A DNA stretch of 64,000 bases from Methanobacterium aggregans (GCF_017874455.1 NZ_JAGGLN010000002.1:186001-250000); one strand, 5' to 3'. Shown: positions 1 to 9,591, counted from the first letter of the stretch. Program-made: numbers and translations. The notes: generated by a model not told the origin, from the letters alone.

Positions 1-233
1 TGATCAACAGCTTCCCCTGCTATTTCATCACCAGCATCTGAGAGATCATCAAAAACTATGTGAACCTCAACCTCAACATTTAACTCCTCTTCATAATCCA
101 TTTTAACATCTACGTTGAAGTCCAGAACCTCTTTTCTAGATACCTTTTTAAAAATAAAGTTTTCTGCGGCTGAAGCTGTGAATTCTGAGATGGTATCCAG
201 ATCTTCACTGCTCAACCTTTTGAGTTTATTCAA
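1..233 (-). CDS. DUF3194 family protein (3' end outside window)
   Basis: About 77 residues are visible, starting MNKLKRLSSEDLDTIS; the C-terminus lies beyond position 1. The start is a TTG at 231-233: a TAA stop codon sits directly before it in frame, and an AAGGAG Shine-Dalgarno lies about 7 bases upstream, so no longer start is possible. The gene follows prefoldin beta after 33 bases on the same strand and must be co-transcribed with it. Small acidic proteins of the DUF3194 family occupy this place next to pfdB in methanobacterial genomes (recalled family knowledge). No function is known to me; the location suggests a role in translation, chaperoning or tRNA modification. Confidence 0.7.
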   Translation of the reverse strand, partial: MNKLKRLSSEDLDTISEFTASAAENFIFKKVSRKEVLDFNVDVKMDYEEELNVEVEVHIVFDDLSDAGDEIAGEAVD

Positions 234-266
234 TTAATATAACTCCTTATAGATTTAGAAGGGGAT

Positions 267-617
267 TTAGGAAATTCCTGCGCCCTGCATGGCTTCCTGA
301 AGAGATGCCTGCATTTCCTGGAGTTTGTTCATGATACGTTCTTCCTGACGTTTCACGGTTTTCTCTCGAAGTTCAAGTGTCTCAACTTTTTCTTCAAGTT
401 CTGCAGTTATTTCATCCTTTTTAACTTTTACAAGAAGATTTCCTGCAGTTTTGTATACATCCCCTTCATCTTCAACCTTTTTCAATTCGTCAAGTGCTTT
501 CTGAGTTTCCTTTATTTGGAGTTCAACAGTCTGTTTCTGCATTGAAATTGCCTGTGCCTGCTGCTGCACCTGCTGGAATTGAGCTATTTGATGCTGGATG
601 TTTTGTGGAAGTTCCAT
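267..617 (-). CDS. pfdB: Prefoldin subunit beta
   Basis: A 116-residue protein of the usual prefoldin beta length. It is almost entirely helical coiled coil with two heptad-rich arms (about residues 1-45 and 70-112) joined by a short beta-hairpin region around GDVYKTAGNLLVKV, which is the beta-subunit signature. Prefoldin is a hexameric (2 alpha, 4 beta) jellyfish-shaped chaperone that captures unfolded proteins in the cytoplasm and passes them to the thermosome. The start ATG has a GAGGTGAT ribosome binding site 5 bases upstream. The C-terminal end is glutamine- and methionine-rich. It lies downstream of pcc1 after a 135-base spacer that carries a 10-bp A/T repeat. Confidence 0.95.
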   Translation of the reverse strand: MELPQNIQHQIAQFQQVQQQAQAISMQKQTVELQIKETQKALDELKKVEDEGDVYKTAGNLLVKVKKDEITAELEEKVETLELREKTVKRQEERIMNKLQEMQASLQEAMQGAGIS

Positions 618-658
618 TTTATATCACCTCATAAGAAAAATTATCTTAAATCTTTTTT

Positions 659-692
659 AATTTTATTTAATTTTATTTAATTTTATTTAATT
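659..692. repeat. Short 10-bp A/T tandem repeat in the pfdB leader
   Basis: The unit TTTTATTTAA is repeated three times in a row with partial flanks, within the 135-base spacer between pcc1 and pfdB. On the transcribed minus strand it reads as A-rich repeats ahead of the pfdB ribosome binding site. It is probably slippage in an AT-rich spacer; a regulatory role is not shown. Confidence 0.6.
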
Positions 693-752
693 CTTGATTT
701 TATGGTTAATCATGCCTGATTCAGTACACAATTAATTTATCATAAAATAGGC

Positions 753-1025
753 CTATTTGGTTTTGATGTATTTTCTAAGTTCTAGAATTTCGTAAGACAG
801 CTTCGTCCATCTCAAGTAAGAGTTGAGGGAAGCACGTAATGAAGTTGCATCCTCTGCATCTACCTTGATCCTTATGGTGCTGCCTGCAAGATGAACACTT
901 ACAGATGCCCTGTCTGATGGAGATGTGTGAATTTCAGGTTCTATTGATTTCAATATTATCTCTGCATCCTCAGGGGTGTCAAATTCCATTTCAAGTTCTG
1001 TTTCAACACCTTCAAGGACTTCCAC
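753..1025 (-). CDS. pcc1: KEOPS complex subunit Pcc1
   Basis: A 90-residue protein of the CTAG/Pcc1 fold. Pcc1 is the dimerising subunit of KEOPS, which with Kae1, Bud32 and Cgi121 makes the N6-threonylcarbamoyl modification at A37 of ANN-decoding tRNAs. The sequence shows the family pattern: an N-terminal strand ending in an acidic DTPEDAEIILKSIEPE helix, then paired strands (ASVSVHLAGSTIRIKVDAED) and the C-terminal helix ATSLRASLNSYLRW. The start is GTG with GGGAGATGG just upstream; an overlapping ATG is out of frame. It follows the Brix-domain gene by 26 bases in the superoperon. Confidence 0.88.
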   Translation of the reverse strand: MEVLEGVETELEMEFDTPEDAEIILKSIEPEIHTSPSDRASVSVHLAGSTIRIKVDAEDATSLRASLNSYLRWTKLSYEILELRKYIKTK

Positions 1026-1051
1026 AGTTCCATCTCCCAGTTCGTATGTGT

Positions 1052-1543
1052 TTAATCATGGAATATTCTCCAATCCTTGATGTATATCTTAGGGCCCGTT
1101 ATTACTCCTTTAGAATCATAAAATTCCAGTAAAGCCCTTCTTTCATTGTCTCCTTCCTTAAGAACTAGAATATTTTCCTGCTTTAGGATGTCCCTGCATT
1201 TTGGGATACCTAATAATTCCCCCAAAATGTTCAATGTATCCATCTCAGACTTCATGGAGAGTTCACTGGTCTTCAGCCTACCCTTGGAATTTGTGATGGA
1301 TACTGTAACATCCATAGAAAGGACAATATCGCCCTTTTCATTGTAAAAATCTATCTTAGAAGGGTTACCCTTGGTTTCTGAGATTAGTGCAGTTTTGTCA
1401 AATCCCAGTTGCGAAGATTTCAACAAAACATCACGGAGGCTCATCTTCCCCCTGTTAACATATTCAGAGTTTATGACTCTGTCTAAACTTTTGCAGAAGG
1501 ATCTTGTTCTTTGAGAAGGCTTCCTAGATGTGGTTATTAACAT
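1052..1543 (-). CDS. Brix/Imp4-like rRNA-processing protein
   Basis: A 163-residue archaeal Brix-domain protein, related to the eukaryotic Imp4/Rpf2/Ssf family that acts in ribosome assembly on pre-rRNA. The N-terminus MLITTSRKPSQRTRSF followed by NRGKMSLRDVL is the recognisable archaeal signature; the C-terminus ends in a strand region with KIYIKDWRIF. The length fits archaeal members, which are a single Brix domain. It lies between rpoP and pcc1 on the same strand with short spacers, the standard order in Methanobacteriales. Its direct RNA target cannot be seen from sequence. Confidence 0.88.
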   Translation of the reverse strand: MLITTSRKPSQRTRSFCKSLDRVINSEYVNRGKMSLRDVLLKSSQLGFDKTALISETKGNPSKIDFYNEKGDIVLSMDVTVSITNSKGRLKTSELSMKSEMDTLNILGELLGIPKCRDILKQENILVLKEGDNERRALLEFYDSKGVITGPKIYIKDWRIFHD

Positions 1544-1598
1544 TAGATACCCTTTTCAGGTTCGTTATTGAAAATAGTCAAAAAACTATGTTCAAGGA

Positions 1599-1730
1599 TT
1601 ATCTTGCTTTTACTGTCCTTTTTACAGGAGGTATTACTTTGAAGAGTATCCTGTACCTGCAACTAGGACATTTGGACTCTGTGTATCCCTTAATATCTAC
1701 TAAAGTACCACATTTTCCGCATTTATACAA
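1599..1730 (-). CDS. rpoP: DNA-directed RNA polymerase subunit P (Rpb12-like)
   Basis: A 43-residue protein too short for most ORF scans. The translation begins [18 protein letters not shown] and continues with [12 protein letters not shown] and a basic end, giving the CxxC...CxxC zinc ribbon and RYRILFK motif of archaeal RpoP. RpoP sits at the Rpo3/Rpo10/Rpo11 assembly platform of RNA polymerase. The start is TTG immediately after the TAA of rpl37ae (TAATTG); the ribosome binding site GGAGGT lies inside the last codons of rpl37ae, so translation is coupled. The next gene down is the Brix protein. Confidence 0.93.
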   Translation of the reverse strand: MYKCGKCGTLVDIKGYTESKCPSCRYRILFKVIPPVKRTVKAR

Positions 1731-2000
1731 TTATAAACCTCCAATTATCCTCTTTATGTTCCTGGTAGCTGTTCTTCCCATTGGAGTTGATGGAAGGTAT
1801 GCTCCGCCAGTGAATACTGCGCCGCATTTTCTGCATTTCCATATTCCTGCTGAAACCCTTTTTACACCAGGCCTATCACATTGAGGGCAAACATGATCCT
1901 TTTTCATGTTTTCTTCTACTAATTTAACGGATCTTTTCGCTTTCCTTCCGTATCTTGCACCGAATCTTCCGGTTATTCCTACTTTTTTCGTTCTTGCCAT
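1731..2000 (-). CDS. rpl37ae: Large ribosomal subunit protein eL43 (L37Ae)
   Basis: An 89-residue ribosomal protein with the family start [18 protein letters not shown] and a zinc ribbon made of CPQC and CRKC about 15 residues apart. It binds 23S rRNA in the 50S subunit near the E site. The C-terminus ([14 protein letters not shown]) matches archaeal members. Its final codons contain the ribosome binding site of rpoP. The spacer upstream (2001-2255) is AT-rich apart from a GC-richer patch around 2045-2078 and probably carries a secondary promoter. Confidence 0.96.
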   Translation of the reverse strand: MARTKKVGITGRFGARYGRKAKRSVKLVEENMKKDHVCPQCDRPGVKRVSAGIWKCRKCGAVFTGGAYLPSTPMGRTATRNIKRIIGGL

Positions 2001-2255
2001 TTTTTATCACCTTTAAATTTGATTTTTTGAATTTTTGATGAATCGCCCTGATCACTGCAATGAGAACGGGCTTTGATCAACATATTTTTTTAATAGTTTA
2101 GTAAATATTCTAATGTGATTAATACTTCATTAAAAATTGAAGATTAGAATTATCTTAAATATTGGTATCCGGAGTTATTAAAACTGTTGTTGAACATTAT
2201 AATATCAACCTATACCTTAAATAAACATCGATCATTAAAAGATTGATCTGGATTT

Positions 2256-3047
2256 TTAATCCAGATAATTTCTAAGCTCAGCAGTTTTTTCCTTTGCAAT
2301 GGACACTGCCTTTAGGACTTCTTCTCTCTTGAAAGGTTTTTGTTCACCTTTCTGCATTGCACATATACTGCCGTCAGCCCTTATCCCAATTGAAATACGG
2401 GCATCCATTATTTCTTCCTCTTCAAGTGATGGATCGACCAATAGTTCATCACCTATTTTTGCAAATGTGCACATCAAAGCTTTTTCATTGATAGGTAATG
2501 GAACCATGTTTTCAGTATCTAAAACTACTTCACCATCTTCAACTCTTGCTTCTGGCATTTTCGTGTTGAGGAGTGCTGCAACACTTCCGAGAACTGCTGC
2601 ATCCATTAGGTTGCCATCGTAGTCAATTATATGAAGGTCCAAAAATATCATCCAAACCTTCTTACCTTCAATTATGCAGAGCTTTTCAAGGTCAACAACT
2701 TTTCCTTCCCTTATGCACCGGTCTGTAACCCTTGCAAGTTCAACAGAACGTTCATCTGGTGGCCCTGGTTCAAAGTTTGGTGCTGCCATTGGTAGTAGCT
2801 CAGAGTTAGTCATCAGAACTCCTTTTCCAGGCGTGTCTGAGAATGGTTCTGCTATCTGAGTTTTTGCACCAACCACTATCTGGGTTTTTCCTATTTTAAC
2901 CCTTGCAGAACCCTCTGCTTTAGTGATGATACCTGTTTCAAGGGATATTTCACGGTATTCATCAAATTTTCTTCCGTCTGTCCTTTCTCCCTCTTTAACA
3001 AGATTCGTCACACTTTCCTTTATTATTTCAGGAATTATAGTAACCAT
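2256..3047 (-). CDS. rrp42: Exosome complex component Rrp42
   Basis: An RNase PH-fold protein of 263 residues. Rrp42 pairs with Rrp41 to form the hexameric ring of the archaeal exosome, a 3'-to-5' phosphorolytic RNA-degrading machine; Rrp42 itself lacks the catalytic residues but contributes to the RNA channel. The RNase PH pattern is seen in [15 protein letters not shown] near the N-terminus, and in [21 protein letters not shown]. An upstream ATG at 3059 exists, but the ATG at 3047 is preferred: GGTGAG precedes it by 4 bases and overlaps the stop codon of rrp41, so the two are translationally coupled. Confidence 0.94.
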   Translation of the reverse strand: MVTIIPEIIKESVTNLVKEGERTDGRKFDEYREISLETGIITKAEGSARVKIGKTQIVVGAKTQIAEPFSDTPGKGVLMTNSELLPMAAPNFEPGPPDERSVELARVTDRCIREGKVVDLEKLCIIEGKKVWMIFLDLHIIDYDGNLMDAAVLGSVAALLNTKMPEARVEDGEVVLDTENMVPLPINEKALMCTFAKIGDELLVDPSLEEEEIMDARISIGIRADGSICAMQKGEQKPFKREEVLKAVSIAKEKTAELRNYLD

Positions 3048-3048
3048 A

Positions 3049-3777
3049 TTACTCACCATACCTGTTTATTATGGCTTTTTTCTGTGCCTCGCCTAATTTC
3101 TTGCATCCGTCCATTGCGAGATCCATGGCCTTTTCAAATTCATCAGCTGTGAGGTGGCCATCCATTTGAAGAAGTGTTATTTCACCTGTTCTTGGCATCA
3201 TGGCTATTGGAAGGTCAGCCTCACCTTCTTTATCCTCAACTTCTGAAAGATCCAGTACAACCTGACCGTTGGATTTTCCTGCTGCACATGCCACAACCAT
3301 GTCCCTCATAGGTATTCCTGCATCTGCAAGTGCAACTGATGCTGCTGTTATTCCAGCACATCTTGTTCCTCCCTCAGCCTCTATTACTTCAATGAAAACG
3401 TCTATAGTTGATCTTGGAAACTTTTCCAGGAAAACAGAGGGTATAAGTGCTTCAGATGTTATCTTGGATATTTCAGTTGATCTTCGGTCAGGCCCTGGCC
3501 TTTTACGATCATCCACTGAAAATGGTGCCATGTTGTATCTGCATCTTAAAACTGCCTTGTTTGGCTGCATCAATCTTCTCACATGAAGTTCTCTTGGCCC
3601 ATATACAGCCACAAGTACCTTGTTACCCCCAATTTCAAGATATGCAGAACCATCAGCCCTTTCAAGTACTCCTGCCTCTATTTTGAATGGTCTTAATTCA
3701 TTGAAAGCTCTTCCATCAGCCCTTGCACTGGCTTCTGTACCTGTGCTTAAATTACTATCTGTTATAATAATAATCAC
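3049..3777 (-). CDS. rrp41: Exosome complex component Rrp41 (catalytic)
   Basis: A 242-residue RNase PH-fold protein and the phosphorolytic subunit of the archaeal exosome. Family marks are [19 protein letters not shown], the RNA-contacting [21 protein letters not shown] stretch with its basic residues (quoted only in part: [10 protein letters not shown]), RSTEIS, the [12 protein letters not shown] phosphate-binding motif and an Asp-rich segment ([15 protein letters not shown]) that carries the catalytic aspartate. The start is uncertain: the GTG at 3775-3777 overlaps the AAGGGGTGAT ribosome binding site itself, leaving no spacing. A non-canonical start (ATT or ATA) a few codons further in is possible. 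It begins right after the rrp4 stop. Confidence 0.93.
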   Translation of the reverse strand: MIIIITDSNLSTGTEASARADGRAFNELRPFKIEAGVLERADGSAYLEIGGNKVLVAVYGPRELHVRRLMQPNKAVLRCRYNMAPFSVDDRKRPGPDRRSTEISKITSEALIPSVFLEKFPRSTIDVFIEVIEAEGGTRCAGITAASVALADAGIPMRDMVVACAAGKSNGQVVLDLSEVEDKEGEADLPIAMMPRTGEITLLQMDGHLTADEFEKAMDLAMDGCKKLGEAQKKAIINRYGE

Positions 3778-3783
3778 CCCTTT

Positions 3784-4602
3784 TTACTGGATTAATTCCT
3801 CTCCATTTTCTTCTTCCTCTTCAGGAGTATCTTCTTCTTTGGAACTCGTACCCTCATATTCTGAAGTTTTTTCATCTACTTCAAAACTTTTTTCTTCATC
3901 CTCAGAAGTTTCATCATCTTCTGAAACTGTCTCGTTACCTAGAAGTTCTGAAAGCATTTCCCTCACCCTATCTGTCAATCCAGAGGTGTGAGCCTGTTCC
4001 TCAATCATCTTTATAACTTTCTCAGCAACACGTTCCATGGAAGGTTCCCCTTTAACCCATACAACTCCGTTCTGTCCTACAACAACATCACAGTGGGTTT
4101 CGTCCTTTATCATGTTTATCATGGAACCTTTTTTACCTATGAGCCGTGGCACCTTGGTTGGTGTGATGTTTATAAGAATTCCACCACGGAATTTTCCAAG
4201 TCCTCGTCCTTTAAGACCCAGTTTAACTTTTTTAACCTCATCAACATCCACTACCCTTAAAAAGAGAACATCTCCAACATCAAAGGTTTTGTTAAGTTCC
4301 CTTTTCTCCTTTCCAAAAACATCTGAAGCTGGTAAAAATCCAGAGTAGGGAGAATTTATATCCAGATTCCACATGGAAAATCTTATGTCTGTGATTTCCC
4401 CAATAACAACATCTCCCCTCTTTGGAATGTATTTACTCTGTAAGGGTATTACACTTATTTTTTTGTCTCTTATGGCCACAAGACCTACAAGGGCGGAGCA
4501 TATATTATTATCTTCCCTGAAAGTCCCTCTTCCTGAATGATATTCCTCGTCTGCCAGAACGTCACCTGGAATTACTATTTCCTTATCATCTACAAATATC
4601 AC
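3784..4602 (-). CDS. rrp4: Exosome complex component Rrp4 (S1/KH RNA-binding cap)
   Basis: A 272-residue RNA-binding cap of the exosome. An N-terminal domain (to about residue 60) is followed by an S1 domain ([20 protein letters not shown], about 63-140) and a KH domain with the IGKKGSMI GxxG loop (about 145-205). Rrp4 trimers sit on the Rrp41/Rrp42 ring and deliver RNA. After about residue 222 there is a 50-residue tail made almost only of Glu, Asp, Ser and Thr, longer than I expect for archaeal Rrp4. The start is GTG with AAAGGAGG six bases upstream. It lies between SDO1 and rrp41. Confidence 0.94.
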   Translation of the reverse strand: MIFVDDKEIVIPGDVLADEEYHSGRGTFREDNNICSALVGLVAIRDKKISVIPLQSKYIPKRGDVVIGEITDIRFSMWNLDINSPYSGFLPASDVFGKEKRELNKTFDVGDVLFLRVVDVDEVKKVKLGLKGRGLGKFRGGILINITPTKVPRLIGKKGSMINMIKDETHCDVVVGQNGVVWVKGEPSMERVAEKVIKMIEEQAHTSGLTDRVREMLSELLGNETVSEDDETSEDEEKSFEVDEKTSEYEGTSSKEEDTPEEEEENGEELIQ

Positions 4603-4675
4603 ATTCTGCCTCCTTTACGTGGACTGTCTAAAAAAATAAGATTAATTAGAGGACGGATCATCTAACAACTTATCA

Positions 4676-5371
4676 TTATTTAATCAGTTTTGTTTCCACT
4701 TGTCCCCTTGTAAGTTCGCTCAGCTTCGTGTAAAAACTGTCTTGCAAGCCCCCAGGTATTTCGATAACTGCAACCCATGAACCATCCTGCTGCCATTCTT
4801 CCTTTTTTATGGTACCAAATTCAGATACTGCTCCATAGGCTTTTCCTGTGAAGTCTCCAGGTATCCTCACCGCAACCTTCACCTTCTCAAATCTTATGGG
4901 TATTTTGGTTCGTATGGCTTTGAGAACTGTTTTAACCTGTTCATCAACGCTTTTAAATGGATCAACATGGATCCTGCACTCATCCATGGCTATTTCGATC
5001 CTTCTTGCAGGATGTGGAAGTTTTGTCTGGGGGTTTATTGATTCGCGTGTGATGGTTGCAACGATCATCTTTCGCTTTTCTTCCTGCATTTCCTTACGCT
5101 GCTGGGCAGTTAACTGGACCTGTCCCTTTTTTATTATGGTTGCAGCAGCTTCTAGAGGATCAATTGTGCTGAAGGCCTTCATCATGGCTTCTTCAGAGGC
5201 TTTATCCCCCTTATGTGCATCTTTAAATATTTCCTCAACTGCAAGTATCTCTTCGATTTTTATTTCTTCGCCTTTTTTAAAGTCCGATGCAAGATCTGGA
5301 TCTACAAGGATCTCGAAGTGTTCCCCATAGTACTCCAAACGGGCTATAACTGCATCTTCAAGGGTAACCAT
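4676..5371 (-). CDS. sdo1: Ribosome maturation protein SDO1 (SBDS family)
   Basis: A 231-residue archaeal homologue of the Shwachman-Bodian-Diamond protein, which in eukaryotes helps release eIF6 from the 60S subunit. The three-domain layout is visible: N-terminal FYSH domain (residues 1-90, [20 protein letters not shown]), a helical middle (about 91-165, with the invariant [13 protein letters not shown] stretch) and a ferredoxin-like C-terminal domain (170-231). It lies directly downstream of psmA (3 bases) and upstream of the exosome genes, the conserved archaeal order that links ribosome assembly, RNA decay and protein decay. Confidence 0.95.
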   Translation of the reverse strand: MVTLEDAVIARLEYYGEHFEILVDPDLASDFKKGEEIKIEEILAVEEIFKDAHKGDKASEEAMMKAFSTIDPLEAAATIIKKGQVQLTAQQRKEMQEEKRKMIVATITRESINPQTKLPHPARRIEIAMDECRIHVDPFKSVDEQVKTVLKAIRTKIPIRFEKVKVAVRIPGDFTGKAYGAVSEFGTIKKEEWQQDGSWVAVIEIPGGLQDSFYTKLSELTRGQVETKLIK

Positions 5372-5374
5372 AGT

Positions 5375-6124
<750 letters not shown>

Positions 6125-6307
6125 ATATAATACCTCTCTATCTTTTTCTCAAATAAGAAATGAAATTCAATCTGAACTGTGACATTTAAATCTAAATCTC
6201 ATCCATTTTTTATTTTTTCCATCCAAGTCATATCCACTATATGGACTTAGGGATGATTGACGGAGGAGATCTAAATTTATTACCACATTTATATCATCAG
6301 ACCGTCT

Positions 6308-6317
6308 ATTTATAAAC
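6308..6317 (-). promoter_or_regulatory. Possible TATA box ahead of psmA
   Basis: On the minus strand the 247-base spacer between rnp2 and psmA contains GGTTTATAAATAG, a good match to an archaeal TATA box. Transcription would start near 6285 and leave a leader of about 160 bases before psmA. This would give the psmA-sdo1-exosome part of the superoperon its own promoter. No experiment is available, so this rests on the motif alone. Confidence 0.4.
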
Positions 6318-6371
6318 CATTTTATATAAAATATTTTGAATCTTAATCCAAACTATTTATTCATCTTATTT

Positions 6372-6737
6372 TCATGGTTTAATAAACTTTTTTATTGCAG
6401 ATTTAATGGTCCCTGAAATTCCCAGGGTGTGAAACACAATTCTTCGACCCCGGAATCTGGTTATTGTTGGAATTATCCCCATAACAGATTCTAGTTCATC
6501 ACGATTACATCGGAAAATTCCCTTCATAACAGTTTCATTGGGATTGGAGTGACATTTCCATAGTTTAACTATCCATAAATCAAAGCGGCTAGTACCGCAA
6601 GCCCCGTAAAGGTCCTGTGAAGCTTCACCAATAAGGAATATCACATCATCACGCTTCAGTGGGGCTTGGGATATCACCTCAAATGCAACGTACCTCTTCT
6701 TTACACGAAGGGTTGGTGGGAGTATTTTAAGCTTCAT
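6372..6737 (-). CDS. rnp2: Ribonuclease P protein component 2 (Pop5)
   Basis: A 121-residue Pop5-family subunit of archaeal RNase P, which with Rnp3 (p30) forms the heterotetramer that activates the catalytic domain of RNase P RNA in 5' maturation of tRNA. The family pattern is the N-terminal LRVKKRYVAFEVIS strand, followed by ASQDLYGACGTSRFDLWIVKL and the C-terminal ITRFRGRRIVFHTLGISGTIKSA. It lies about 270 bases downstream of rnp3 on the same strand, so the two interacting subunits are neighbours, as is usual in euryarchaea. Confidence 0.93.
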   Translation of the reverse strand: MKLKILPPTLRVKKRYVAFEVISQAPLKRDDVIFLIGEASQDLYGACGTSRFDLWIVKLWKCHSNPNETVMKGIFRCNRDELESVMGIIPTITRFRGRRIVFHTLGISGTIKSAIKKFIKP

Positions 6738-7003
6738 CTAAATCATCTGCAGCATAACTTTATTTAACATGGAATTATTTAGTTTATTTATCTGAATTAA
6801 TACAATTTCTATGATATTTTACTTTGATTATAATCTGAATAGTTGTATTTTTATTTTTAATGAATATTAACATGATTGTACTGATAATTATAAGTCAATC
6901 ATGGATTGATGATTATGGAATGATAATATGAAGATAAGATAGTGATAATAATAATAATTTTAAAGGTTCTTAATTCTTGAGGTTTTATAAGATAGATCGA
7001 TGA

Positions 7004-7792
7004 TCAGGTAGTAATAGTTCTAACACCATTGACAATAACACTGCTTCTCAGTTCTCCCCGTTTTATTATTTCCATGGGAGTTTTAGATAGTGTTTCAATT
7101 GCCTCTTCCTTCGTCAGCCCAAAACATCTTGAAAGTGCAGTTACATCCTGGGGAGTTCTGAGGTCGTAAATAGATCCTGCAGCACATGTGGTTAGAAGTG
7201 GAAAATTGAACTTTCTTTGAAGCTTCACGATCTGGCGGAATTGATTTAAAACTCTGTACCGATTTTTAGGATTTGTTCGGAGAAGATATTTGAGGTTTAG
7301 CTCAACTGCAACACTGTTTTCTGCAGCTTTTTTTGCAAGTACCTGGTTCATTCCACTGTCCCTCCGATTCTTGTAGGGTTGGGATAACACATCAATACGT
7401 GGATCTTCACATGCAGCCCGGTTTATCTTCAGATCTCCTCCCTGAACAATAACAACATCTGCACTTTTGCGAAACTTTTGAACCTTTCTTTTAAGGGCTT
7501 CAGGGTTTTTTGCAGTGATTTCAACACCACTGTAGATCCTGAAACTATGGTTTCTGGAGTTCTCATTCCCATGCAGATGCCCTGAATCATGGAAATGTTT
7601 ACTGGAGCCTTTCTCTGAAGAGGCTTCATCTAACTGTTCTCCACCAAATTCTTCCTTTAACTCTTGAATATGGTTTAGAAAATCCTTGTCATAATCATCC
7701 AAATATTTGACAACCGCTACTCCAGAATAACCTAATCTCTCTGCTTCCATAATGAGTTTTTTACCACCATGGAAGTGAAAATCGAAAAACAT
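7004..7792 (-). CDS. rnp3: Ribonuclease P protein component 3 (Rpp30)
   Basis: A 262-residue TIM-barrel-like Rpp30 subunit of archaeal RNase P, partner of Rnp2. The barrel start MFFDFHFHGG and strands IYSGVEITAKN, ADVVIVQGGDLKINRAAC, IDVLSQPYKNRRDSGMNQV and AVELNLKYLL match the family. The ATG at 7790-7792 is chosen because GGTGAA lies 5 bases before it; the longer reading starts at a TTG inside that site. Residues about 50-82 form a low-complexity, Ser/His/Gly-rich insertion (for example HFHDSGHLHGNENSRNH) not expected in the compact family fold. Confidence 0.93.
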   Translation of the reverse strand: MFFDFHFHGGKKLIMEAERLGYSGVAVVKYLDDYDKDFLNHIQELKEEFGGEQLDEASSEKGSSKHFHDSGHLHGNENSRNHSFRIYSGVEITAKNPEALKRKVQKFRKSADVVIVQGGDLKINRAACEDPRIDVLSQPYKNRRDSGMNQVLAKKAAENSVAVELNLKYLLRTNPKNRYRVLNQFRQIVKLQRKFNFPLLTTCAAGSIYDLRTPQDVTALSRCFGLTKEEAIETLSKTPMEIIKRGELRSSVIVNGVRTITT

Positions 7793-8003
7793 ATTGTTCA
7801 CCAAGCATTTTTTTTATGTACATTCTGGAATGATTATTTTTAAAGCAGTTTAATCAAAGATTTAAGGAATTTGATCAACTTTCATTGGTACTTAACTCCA
7901 ATAAAAGGTTTTCTGCAGACTTCTTTCAACAGATGATCGTTTAAGATCTTTAAGGATTCCTTTAGGGTTTTTGAAGTTAAATGATTTTTAAGGCAAAAAA
8001 ATG

Positions 8004-8426
8004 TTAAACATCAAACATTTCCCTTGCAAGCTTCAGTGCGATCTCCTTTTTTGCAGGGTAGGCAGCCATCTTAACCTTAACATGGATAGAATCACCATGC
8101 TCCACCACCTTCAAATCTCCAAGGTACGCCCTTTGCTTGTCAAATCTTAAAAATAGATTTCCTTTATTATCTATTTTGTTTTCTAGTTGATGTAAAATCC
8201 TTTTTTTATCAGGATCAGATAGTTCATTTAAAATCTGGACAAAATCGCGGGTTTCCCTTTTTCTTGTGATCTTGTCGCTTAAAATTAAAACAGAATTTTT
8301 ATAGTAACCCTCTGTGAGTTCACTTTGGGGTGAAGAAGAAGGAAAAAGGGTTTTAATCGCAGTTTCCACTTTTTCCTGGTTTTCTGTTCCATAAACAAAT
8401 GCTCTGTATGAGATGTTATGGATCAT
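8004..8426 (-). CDS. RNA-binding protein, COG1325/DUF54 family
   Basis: A 140-residue archaeal protein of the family once listed as a predicted exosome subunit (COG1325). Visible are MIHNISYRAFVYGTENQEKV, a central ILSDKITRKRETRDFVQIL region and a C-terminal KVKMAAYPAKKEIALKLA, giving an alpha/beta fold related to the L5-like RNA-binding domains. It overlaps rpl15e closely (3 bases between stop and start) and is followed by rnp3 after about 210 bases. Its RNA target is unknown; position implies ribosome or tRNA processing. Confidence 0.82.
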   Translation of the reverse strand: MIHNISYRAFVYGTENQEKVETAIKTLFPSSSPQSELTEGYYKNSVLILSDKITRKRETRDFVQILNELSDPDKKRILHQLENKIDNKGNLFLRFDKQRAYLGDLKVVEHGDSIHVKVKMAAYPAKKEIALKLAREMFDV

Positions 8427-8429
8427 TGC

Positions 8430-8975
8430 TTACCTTGCCTTCTCTGAACCTTTTCCTTTAACTCGGAGTCCCCTTGTTTTTTTACCCTCACTTGTAAGGC
8501 CTCTGAACACACGGCTTGTGTGCTGTTTCTCACAGATCCAGTTGATCTTTGGATCGTTTTTGATTGAAGGGCTGTTTGGGTCAACCAGAATTACTTCGAA
8601 GAATTTGAATTTTCCATCTTCCCATACCCAGTATGAGTTAAGAACTTCAAGGTTGGGGTATTTTCTTGCAACCCTTTCTTCTGCAATTCTTTTGATGGAT
8701 TTTTTAGGGGTTATTTTATTAACACCCATTCTTTTAGGCTTCCTACCTGCTGTGAATCTTGTTTTTCGCCTTCCACCTCTGCGGACTCGAATTCTTGCAA
8801 CGACATATCCTTTTTTGGCTTTGTAGCCTAATGATCGTGCTCTGTCGATCCTGGTAGGTCTGTCTATTCTCTTGATTACACTTTCTTTTCTCCAGACTGG
8901 AGCTCTTTCATGCATTAACTCCTTGACGTAGGAGTCGTCTGGGTTTTTCCATGCATCTCTTATATACTTGTACAT
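8430..8975 (-). CDS. rpl15e: Large ribosomal subunit protein eL15
   Basis: A 181-residue eL15, beginning [20 protein letters not shown], with the strongly basic [11 protein letters not shown] core and the C-terminal [18 protein letters not shown] segment conserved in archaea and eukaryotes. The ATG at 8973-8975 is preferred over an in-frame GTG three codons upstream because AGAGGTG lies 6 bases before the ATG and the GTG is part of that ribosome binding site. It is the first gene of the superoperon; the 295-base spacer behind it (8976-9270) is AT-rich and should contain the main promoter. Confidence 0.95.
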   Translation of the reverse strand: MYKYIRDAWKNPDDSYVKELMHERAPVWRKESVIKRIDRPTRIDRARSLGYKAKKGYVVARIRVRRGGRRKTRFTAGRKPKRMGVNKITPKKSIKRIAEERVARKYPNLEVLNSYWVWEDGKFKFFEVILVDPNSPSIKNDPKINWICEKQHTSRVFRGLTSEGKKTRGLRVKGKGSEKAR

Positions 8976-9270
8976 TAAATACACCTCTTTTGTTCAGCTT
9001 TCGCCACATCCAGGGATTATAAGTCCCAAAATAGGTTTGATATCATTTAAGACATCAATTGTTGAATACAATCTTAATTGATCAAAATGATCTTAAAATT
9101 ATATTTTTACATCACCAAAATAAGCGATGATCACTATTGGTTAATTCTATTTAAAAAGCTTTACCCTTCAAATCCAACAGTACATTATATTTCGAAAAAC
9201 CATTATTTAAATTAAACGGACCGATCAAAAAGAAATTCAAAAAAAGAGGAAAATGGTTGGTTAATTCGTA

Positions 9271-9591
9271 TTATTCTGCTACTTTGTACAGTATTCTTAC
9301 AGCCTTTGTAAATGCTGGTTTTCCAGCTGTTAGGAGCACAACCCTTAAAACATCCATTATTTCATCCTTGGTTATGTTAAGCTCCTTCATACCGCTTAAA
9401 ATTTGTTTCTTTATAGCTCTATCATCAGAAGAAGCTGCAGTTATAGCTATGGCCATTAGTTTCTGTGTTTTGTAGTCCAGAACCTTTCCTGTGTAGCAGA
9501 CATCGTTCAATGCAACACTGATGTCGTAAAGATCTGGGTAGTCCTCTTTAATATGGCTCATTCCTTTACTAAAAAATACTTCGTCTTTCAT
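9271..9591 (-). CDS. Carboxymuconolactone decarboxylase family protein lacking CxxC
   Basis: A 106-residue helical protein of the CMD/AhpD fold. The family core is clear in DYKTQKLMAIAITAASSDDRAIKKQ followed by EIMDVLRVVLLTAGKPAF (each quoted within the fold, residues 40-95). AhpD-like members carry a redox CxxC and a nearby His at the position that here reads SSDDR (residues 54-58), so this copy cannot act as a thiol peroxidase partner by the known mechanism. The only Cys is C32. The start has GGAGG 6 bases upstream. It seems monocistronic, with AT-rich spacers of about 300 bases on both sides; the reaction is unknown. Confidence 0.8.
   Translation of the reverse strand: MKDEVFFSKGMSHIKEDYPDLYDISVALNDVCYTGKVLDYKTQKLMAIAITAASSDDRAIKKQILSGMKELNITKDEIMDVLRVVLLTAGKPAFTKAVRILYKVAE

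Noticed and set aside
1528..1884. 118-residue ORF opposite rpoP and rpl37ae
   Set aside because: It runs antisense to two real genes and has no ribosome binding site or recognisable motif.
2040..2090. C/D-box guide RNA or hairpin in the rpl37ae leader
   Set aside because: A TGATGA and CTGA are present in a GC-richer patch, but the spacing is too short for a guide and the possible stem (GCCC/GGGC) is only 4 bp.
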